A DNA stretch of 64,000 nt from Voacanga thouarsii (taxonomy: Eukaryota > Streptophyta > Magnoliopsida > Gentianales > Apocynaceae): NCBI GenBank assembly GCA_026120185.1, contig JANUWF010001661.1:620001-684000 (forward strand). Direction: 5' to 3'. The notes under the pieces were generated by a model that was not told the DNA's origin, searched no databases, and worked only from the letters and a program-made list of their open reading frames with translations. The position numbers and the translations under genes were made by a program. Numbering within the stretch: the stretch's first letter is position 1; every line of letters begins with the position of its first letter. Positions 57,339 to 64,000 of the stretch are shown piece by piece.

Positions 57339-59210
57339 TGTTGGAATGTATGCTCTCTAGACTAAGTTTCTGATGTAATTATCAAATTTGTTAATAAAAG
57401 AATTTATTCTCAAAATTATTTTTGAATTTTACATTACTTTTATGTACAATTTTGTTTGGAAAAGACTCATTGTGTTTAAGTAAATGGTCCATGTGAATGG
57501 TGGTCTTTCACAGTAAAGTATGGACCACCACAGGTTACTTAATACATAAACGTTAGTTCTTAACCAATTGATGAGAATGAGAATCTTATCATGTCTAGAT
57601 TATTATGTTATGAATTCCAAATGGAGAATGGCTTACCCTTAGCCAGTGAATAGTCCACTCACTTCATAGTATGAACGTATTTTGAATACGTAGAACAAGA
57701 CCTGTAATAGTGATTTCTAAAAGTATTATTTTAAAAAAAACCCAGACTATTGTTGCTACAGCGTGGACTAATACTCTACCTTTTGAGTATGAGTTGGTGG
57801 TCTGACGAAGTTGGAAGCATGTACTTTGATATGCTATAGATGAGGTTCTATCATAGAGCCGATATACTTGTATGTTGGGTATATATGACTAATTAGTTAA
57901 GACAGACTTGTACAAAATAGCTTATGTGCTATATCGCCCTATGTGATTGTTTGAATGATCTAAATATCCAGAGCCCTGGGAACATGACTTGGATGTTAGC
58001 ATTAAGGTAACTCCCTTGGATAGCAGAAACATTCTAGGAGTCATGGAACATTGGACTAGAGATCTAAGGATGGTAGATGTTTATTAGAGAGGTGTTAGTA
58101 CACTCTTCCTCTCTAAATGTACGACGATGTGTAGAGGGTATTTTAGTCATTACACCTGTACGTCGAAGACTTTGCTAATACAACATTGTCCTTGAGATCA
58201 ATATTTCTTTATGGTGATATTAGGAAATATTTAAAATGTAAAATAAAACTATTTATATAGCAAGTGTATTTTGGTTATTTTAATAGCTATGGCGATGTGT
58301 CTTTTGGTCCGCGGAATAGCCCATAAGTCATGATGGATTTGGGTGAAGGATTTGGCCTTGGAGAAAATGGGTTTTATTTATTCAGGTATCTTGATTTATT
58401 TATTAGGTTAGAATAAAATAAAATGTCCAAAGAGAGAGAATTATTTATTGGCCCATTTGGGTTATTTAATTAATTTAATTATTGGGTTTGTATTAGTTTA
58501 GGAATAATTAAATTGAATTAAAGGCTTAACCCAATGAACTGGGCAAGACTTGAGGTTTATATCGGTCCATTGGATTATTTAATTAATTTAATTATTGGGC
58601 TTTTTTAGTCCAAGAATAATTAAATTAAATTAAAAGGCTTAACCCAATGAATTGGGCTATAGGTCCAAAAAGCTGTTAAATGGCTTAACATAACGTGGGC
58701 CTTAGGGCTTCTATTTGATTTTTGAATGCCCAGATAATAACCTATCATTAAGGTTGTTGGGATCAAGAAGGTAACACAGAGGTTCACTTAGGCACGTTCT
58801 GTTGTTACTCCTGAGGCCTTACGTCTTCTTTCTTCCTTTCTCTCATGCGTTCTATGAGCTTCAAAAAATTGTAAGAACAGAGACCAAAATCTCATCTAAT
58901 TAATGCTTGGTAGTATTCAGTCAGCGTGAGAAGATCATTTTCATCTTCCATAAGCATTCACCACCCTTATCAGGCGGTGGATATATTTCGGAAGCCCAAA
59001 GCTTAGCGTTGATGAGACAAAGCCAAAAGATCGCACGACAGCAACTAGAGACTTCTATCATTCAGCAAGAAGTGGTCCAGACATCTTTTTCGGTGCCAAC
59101 TAGGTCATTGAAATGCAGAGGTATAAATTTTTTTCCTTCCATTGCGTCTCTGCATATGCTCTGTTTGTCGTGCATGCTTCTATGTTTCGTTTTGCCGTGT
59201 TTTGCCTTCA
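57339..59210 (+). mobile_element. Solo A-like copia LTR in C2 RT
   Basis: It starts TGTTGGAATGTATGC and ends TTTTGCCTTCA. The flanks AAAAC (57334-57338) and AAAAT (59211-59215) form a TSD with one change, and removing it rejoins MDVKT to AFLNGN. It aligns, reversed, with the A LTRs but is more diverged, especially in its last 500 bases, so it is a related subfamily. The frame at 58907-59242 is chance. Confidence 0.92.
58440..58680. repeat. Two tandem units of about 120 bases in A-like LTR
   Basis: Two consecutive blocks, each with TTATTTAATTAATTTAATTA, AATAATTAAATT and GGCTTAACCCAATGAAYTGG. It occupies the same LTR zone as the tandem expansion at 32270-32400 in A. Confidence 0.85.
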
Positions 59211-60010
59211 AAAATAGCTTTACTAAATGGAAACCTGACTGAGGAGATATACATGACACAACCTAAGAGTTTCACATCCAATGATAGCACAAAAGTGTGC
59301 AAGTTGTAATGGTTCATTTATGGACTTAAACAAGCTTCCAAGAGTTGGAACATCCATTTTGATGAAACAATCAAATAGTTTGGTTTCATTCAAAATATGG
59401 ATGAACCTTGTGTATATAAGAAGGTTAGTGGGAGTGTAATATTTTCTTATTACTTTATGCAGATGACATATTGTTATTAGGAAATGACATACCTATCCTT
59501 CAGTCGGTAAAAGGGTGGTTGTCTAAGAAATTCTCCATGAAAGACCTTAGAGAAGCAACCTATATTCTTGGAATTAGGATCTATAGAAATAGGTCAAAAA
59601 AGTTGCTAGGTCTTTTACAGTCTACATACATAGACAAAGTGCTAAAGAGATTTAGCATGGATCAATCCAACAGAGAATTCTTACTCATGTCCCATAGGAT
59701 AAGACTTTCAAAGTCGATGTCTCTAAAGACACAAGTTGAAAGGGATCACATGAGTAGGATTTTATATGCTTCTGCAATTGGATCCATCATATATGCTATG
59801 ATATGTACATGGCCTGATGTATCTTGTGCTCTTAGTTTGACTAGAAGATACCAGTCTCACCCTGGTGGGGGTCATTGGGCGGTTGTGAAGAAAATCCTTA
59901 AGTACTTGTGAAGGACTAAGGATGTATTCTTAGTATATGGAAGAGATGATTTAAAAATAAATGGGTATACTGATGCCAGTTTTCAATCTGATAAAGAAGA
60001 TTTCAAATCA
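59211..60010 (+). pseudogene. Copia C2 RT part 2 and RNase H start
   Basis: RT continues with ALLNGNLTEEIYMTQ-type sequence, GLKQASKSWNIHFDETIK and PCVYKKVSGS. At the catalytic motif a one-base loss shifts the frame (ADD-like motif out of frame near 59458). The open frame 59471-59911 then gives LGNDIPILQSVKGWLSKKFS, KDLREATYILGIRIYRNRSK and the thumb HMSRILYASAIGSIIYAMIC. RNase H begins with INGYTDASFQSDKED near 59960 and is lost after about 60010, where another LTR fragment starts. Confidence 0.92.
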
Positions 60011-61013
60011 AAGGTTTTAGGAAATTTAGTCACTAATTATGAATAATTCCCTTTTTGAGACTTACATCTTCCATTTAACTTAGCATGGTATGATACCATT
60101 TCTTCCTTAAAAAAAACCACTTGTTTTCTCAAAGAAACCAAATGGTTCACATAGCATTATTTAGTGATCATAAAATCCACTAGCAAACATTAATTTTTTA
60201 AAAAAGCCAAGGGGACTCACCTTGTGTCCTATCACTTAGCTATCTAAATGATCCTCAATTTCATCACGATGTCTTTAGAGAAAATAATCTACATCCATAA
60301 TCAATCTATATTTCATTTAACCTTTTAAGGTTTTCAACCAACATCGAGATATTATCAAATATGTATGACTAAAGAAATGACTTAATTCCTTTTTCTTCTA
60401 TTTCCTGCCCAACATGATATAAATACTGGAAATGATCAAAGGTTCACTCATCCATTTCTTCATTCCATTCCTCAAATAAGTATATAAAGCTTTCACATAC
60501 TTCTTAGATCCTCCATGTATCTAATAATATACATGGAATCAATATATGAATTTATTCTTTACCAACCAAGTTTCTGCATTTTCTCCTTCTTGGCATACTT
60601 ATTTGTTTATATCATAACTTTTGATTGAAAAGTCAAATTAATGTCAAACAAGTTCCAAAATATCCCCAATATTCCTTTATGATTTCCAACTCATAGAATA
60701 CCAATTTTCTTTGCCATTTTATTCAGTTTTAATCATAAACTCCCAGCCTCATCATCTCGTCACTGAATTGGCAGCCCTTGATATTTAAACCATAACTTTC
60801 TAGTTACAAGTCCAAATCATGTCAAATTGGTCTCAAAATGATACTAAGACATTAGATATAGGTTTCAGGTCATGGGGCTCCAAAAAAACAAGATATTTTG
60901 TTCAGGTTTTCACTCTTCAAACCTGCTTGGGAATCTCTTAAAACAAAATTTCTGTTTTATTCCCTAGCTTAACACAATAAATTTTCTTTTCTTGTGGGCC
61001 TAGGTAGTGGGGT
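60011..61013 (-). mobile_element. Gypsy-type LTR fragment related to E
   Basis: The right end GTGGGGTGTTACA corresponds to GCGGGGTATTACA of E and F. Blocks such as GGGACTCACCTTG (60212) and CATAACTTTCTAGTTACAAG (60789) line up in the same order with 19343 and 15148 in E. The left part is missing at the junction with C2. No coding content. Confidence 0.65.
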
Positions 61014-61266
61014 GTTACATGCATAATTATATGCAAAGTTTTTATATAAATATTTCACTTGTAAACAAATAGTACAAAACGTTATCAAGAAATTTATTCA
61101 AATAAATTCTCTAAAAAATAAATAGTACAAAACATATCATCCAAGAATTTGTGGATTTATTCTTGGATTTAATATTGAGTTGTAATAAATTTTAAGTTAA
61201 AGTATTATTTTTATTCTGCTATTTTATTTGTGTGACCTAGTTATAAAGACCCCTTGTCCTATTTTA
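61014..61266. other. AT-rich segment between 12-base direct repeats
   Basis: It is bounded by two copies of TGTTACATGCAT (61007-61018 and 61259-61270). Near its right end TATAAAGACCCCTTGTC resembles the reversed start of E-type LTRs, so a small + oriented LTR tail is possible. No gene. Confidence 0.45.
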
Positions 61267-61597
61267 TTTGTGTTACATGCATTAAACCCTAAAACACCAT
61301 ACAATCAACCAAGATAATTCGTTCATGCATAATTCCCATCTCCAACATATTCATACATATATTTATGCTTCACTCTCAACTCATCACAACAACATATACT
61401 CAACCCTATTCATGATTTATCTTCTATCAACATCATCCTAGAGACATGAATCTAGAATTTAAAAGAAGGGTTAAAAGGCTTACTTGATTGATGAATACCT
61501 TGAAGGAGTTTCGAATGGATCTCAACTCCTAGATGTCTAAATTCGCCCAAAGAAGATGAAGGAAGCATGGCCATAGTTGATGAAATCATTCGGCCAA

Positions 61598-61628
<31 letters not shown>

Positions 61629-61638
61629 GGAGAGAAGA
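61598..61638. repeat. (AG)n microsatellite
   Basis: An interrupted GAGAGAGAGA run of about 40 bases in G, followed by an AAGAAGAA stretch. Confidence 0.9.
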
Positions 61639-63253
61639 GAAGAAGAAAGTCCATTAGCATGCTTAAACACATATATGTTCATTAGAGATTGAAGATTAGT
61701 GAAGATGAAGTTGATTGAATAAACCTACCTTGAAGGTGTTCTTGAGCCTTCACAAAATTTCTAGTTTTTGAACAAAAAGAGCAAGTTGGATTTTGGAGTT
61801 TGATATTAAAAATGGTGTGGATGGACTCACAGTAGTGAATAGATGAAATCTGGAATTTTTAGAAGAAGTTTGAAGTGATTTGGAGAGGTATTAGGCGAAA
61901 TGAAGGAGTAGGTGTTCTTGGTGTGCTATATGTTCTTGAAGGTTGAAGAGAATAGAGAGTTTTTGGAATTGGAGGCTGCCGAATTACTTGTAGGGTTTTG
62001 GAAGATGATTTTCTAGTTTGGAAGGGAAAAGGAAAGGTTAGTTGTTGAAATCCTTAAAGAATATTTTTGGAAAGCAAATTTGGAAACTAAATATAACAAG
62101 AATATCTTTGATTATTGGAGAGCTTTTGGGAAGTTGCCATGGCCGACTGCTTGTACAGTATTTCAGTTGGATGAGAGCTGGTTGAAGGAGGCTAAGGGTG
62201 GCCGAAAATAAGGAGTATAATGGTGGAGGAAAGATTTGGTTGTTTGAGGGATATTTTATAGAATGTTGCTAAATTATGGTAGCTAGAATTTTAGTAACTA
62301 ATCAAGCATGATTGTAGAGATTTGTTGGAGAGATTTTCGGGTAGCCATGTCTGAATTTCATGTAGAAGCTTGGGGAGGACAATGGTTTTCAGCTCATGGC
62401 TGTTTAATGAGGGTTTGTGCAGAAGAAAGCTGAGGTTTCGGCTAGGGGTGAATTAGGAAACAAAGCTGGAAAGTTTTCCTGCACAGAATTTTTACAAGGC
62501 TGAATTTTCTAGGCAGCTTTCGGCTGCCATTTTCCAGTCAGCTTGCAGAGAGTTTGAAGGGGATTTCAGGGGTCTTTCAAGGCTGGTTTCTAGCCTTCTT
62601 TATGGAGGAAAAATGTGGCTAAGATGCTGAACAAAAATTGAAGGAAAACAGTGGTTTCGGACCTCCAAAGCTGCGATTTTGCCCAGGGATTTTTCTGGTT
62701 TTGCACAGCCTTTGTGCAATCCGAAAATGACCAGAAAAATTCAGGTTTCAAGCTGATCAAAAGGGCCATTTTCTGGTAGCATTTAGGAGGGAATAATGGC
62801 TAAGAATTTCGATACCTTGAAGGCACAAGAAGTTGGAAAAGTTTCAGTTCTATGCATGAAGGAAAATGAACCTAGCTAAAGTGAAGTTTTAGAGAGTTCA
62901 CTAGGGAAATTTATTCACTTTAAATCCTTCCTCCTCTTCCATGGTTTCGGTCCATAAGATGTCTTTCTCTAAGACATTTTGAACCTTCAAAGCCACAGCA
63001 CATTACTGGAAGTTTTCTAGAATAAAATTGGCCTGAACAAATTGAACATCCTAATGGATTGAGAAATAGGAAAAATTAAGGATCAAGAGGAAATGAATTC
63101 CCCTTAGGAATTTTTTGTAGGGCAAAAGAGTAGGATTAGGATACTCCTATCATGTCTCTCTTAGGACAACATCTCTACCCTACTCCAAAGCACATAAGGC
63201 TGAAGATAACACTTCCCAAGTAAAAATAAAATTTAATCATGCTAAAGTTCCTA

Positions 63254-63318
63254 TGATGGAATTTGAACCCAAGACCTCAAGAATTAATTCCAAGGCTCTA
63301 ACCACTAAACCACAACAA
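63254..63318 (-). other. tRNA-like box A/box B stretch in LTR G
   Basis: The - strand has GTGGTTTAGTGGTTAGAGCC (63294-63313) and, 23 bases later, GGGTTCAAATTCC (63258-63270), close to pol III box A and box B. It lies about 250-310 bases from the LTR's right end, as in F (29221-29275). No acceptor stem or clear anticodon arm, so it is a SINE-like or tRNA-derived piece. Confidence 0.6.
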
Positions 63319-63570
63319 TTCTTGTTCTTATTTTCTCTAAAAATATTTTCCTATTCAATCCTCAAGCTATCATCCCTTTTCCACCTCAAGCAAAAATTAT
63401 CATTTTTCCCTTTTCACTCAATAATCATAATCAAACCCTCTAGACTATAAAACACAAATTCAATGTATATAAAATCATATAGAAATATATTTAAACATGC
63501 AATAAAATATGATATGCATCCCAACCCCCTTACTCTAAGGTTGGTTTCAACTAGAGTTTCACAATGCGAA

Positions 63571-64000
63571 TATATTGCAATACACTGTTATGATTAATTT
63601 TATGTCATGGATGGAAATTTAATTATTAAAAAATATTTTATGCATTTATTTATTGAAAAACATTATCTTTAGGGAAAATGTGAGAAAAGATTTTTATAAG
63701 GACTTAATATTGATTTTTAATTAAATAAAAGCCCTATTTCAATATTTTGACTATTTTAATTTTTTTATTTTAATTAATTCTGACTACTAATTGACCAAGA
63801 CTTTGAACTCTTTCAACCTTTTGAGTAGTCTTTGATTTTTTTTTCCCTTTAAATATGAACCTTTTGAACCATAGCCATTGTTTTTAAACAAGACTAATGT
63901 CTTATTTATTTATTTTCTTCTAATAAATCTTAGGATGCCTTAAATGTGTAAAATTACTATCATATCATCCCTATAGTAGTCACATCCTAGCCATTGAAAT
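63571..64000. other. AT-rich, nothing recognised
   Basis: No open frame, LTR end or repeat recognised. A TTAATTAATT-rich stretch near 63760-63780 is all that stands out. Confidence 0.5.

Larger units (their letters stand above)
61267..63570 (-). mobile_element. F-type gypsy LTR remnant (G)
   Basis: It resembles LTR F in its long stretch with scattered CCGAA/TTCGG words (61970-62950). It also has a tRNA-like block at the matching place and a similar run into the right end (ATGCAATAAAATATGATATGCATCCC...CTAAGGTTGG against 29469-29520). The terminal GTATTACA itself is not preserved, so the right limit is approximate and the left limit is unsure. The frames at 61452-61682 and 63253-63450 are not genes. 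Confidence 0.6.

Noticed and set aside
57070..57360. 96-residue frame as an intact RT
   Set aside because: It starts in D's LTR and ends in the solo A-like LTR; only about 57 residues in the middle are C2 RT.

Overview
This window is plant nuclear DNA, most likely from a eudicot with a retrotransposon-rich genome. It is AT-rich and holds LTR retrotransposons of the Ty1/copia and Ty3/gypsy types, a CACTA-type DNA transposon remnant and simple repeats. I find no confident host gene, no rRNA, no functional tRNA and no bacterial-style gene. The species cannot be named from the sequence. The setting fits heterochromatic or pericentromeric DNA.

The main structure is one nest of insertions between about 10.0 and 60.0 kb. 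I resolved it by matching LTR ends (TG...CA), primer-binding sites (PBS), polypurine tracts (PPT), target-site duplications (TSD) and the rejoining of broken reading frames. The outermost element is copia C2 (+ strand; 10010-11577, then 57166-60010). It contains gypsy D (- strand; 11578-57165), which encodes gag and protease only. D's 3' LTR contains E (- strand; 12069-21313), a non-autonomous gypsy-type element with about 4-kb LTRs and an 0.8-kb interior. D's gag-protease region is split by copia C (+; 22346-53922, TSD GAAAC). C's gag holds a solo gypsy LTR, F (-; 26289-29538). C's reverse transcriptase is split by copia A (-; 31611-50908, TSD AAAAC). A's protease region is split by copia B (-; 36649-46176). 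B's leader holds a CACTA element (43561-44605, TSD ACA). The deepest path is C2 > D > C > A > B > CACTA, six levels.

Left of the nest: 1-1325 is a B-family LTR that starts outside the window. 1326-3317 is the start of an Athila-like gypsy element with an Asp-tRNA-type PBS. 3318-6767 is a decayed Tat-lineage gag-pol split by a solo C-like LTR. 6768 to about 8.1 kb is an F-like LTR fragment, followed by AT-rich low-complexity DNA and a block with an exon-like or promoter-like stretch on the - strand (9381-9850). Right of the nest: C2's reverse transcriptase holds a solo A-like LTR (57339-59210). It is followed by two more gypsy-type LTR fragments (60011-61013 and 61267 to about 63570).

All gag-pol genes are broken by stops, frameshifts or insertions, so no element here looks able to move on its own. 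The observations most worth following are the nest itself, a palindromic GGCGCC module shared by the LTRs of two different gypsy groups, the inverted proportions and minisatellite of element E, the gag-protease-only element D, and tRNA-like box A/box B pairs inside the CACTA element and inside F-type LTRs.
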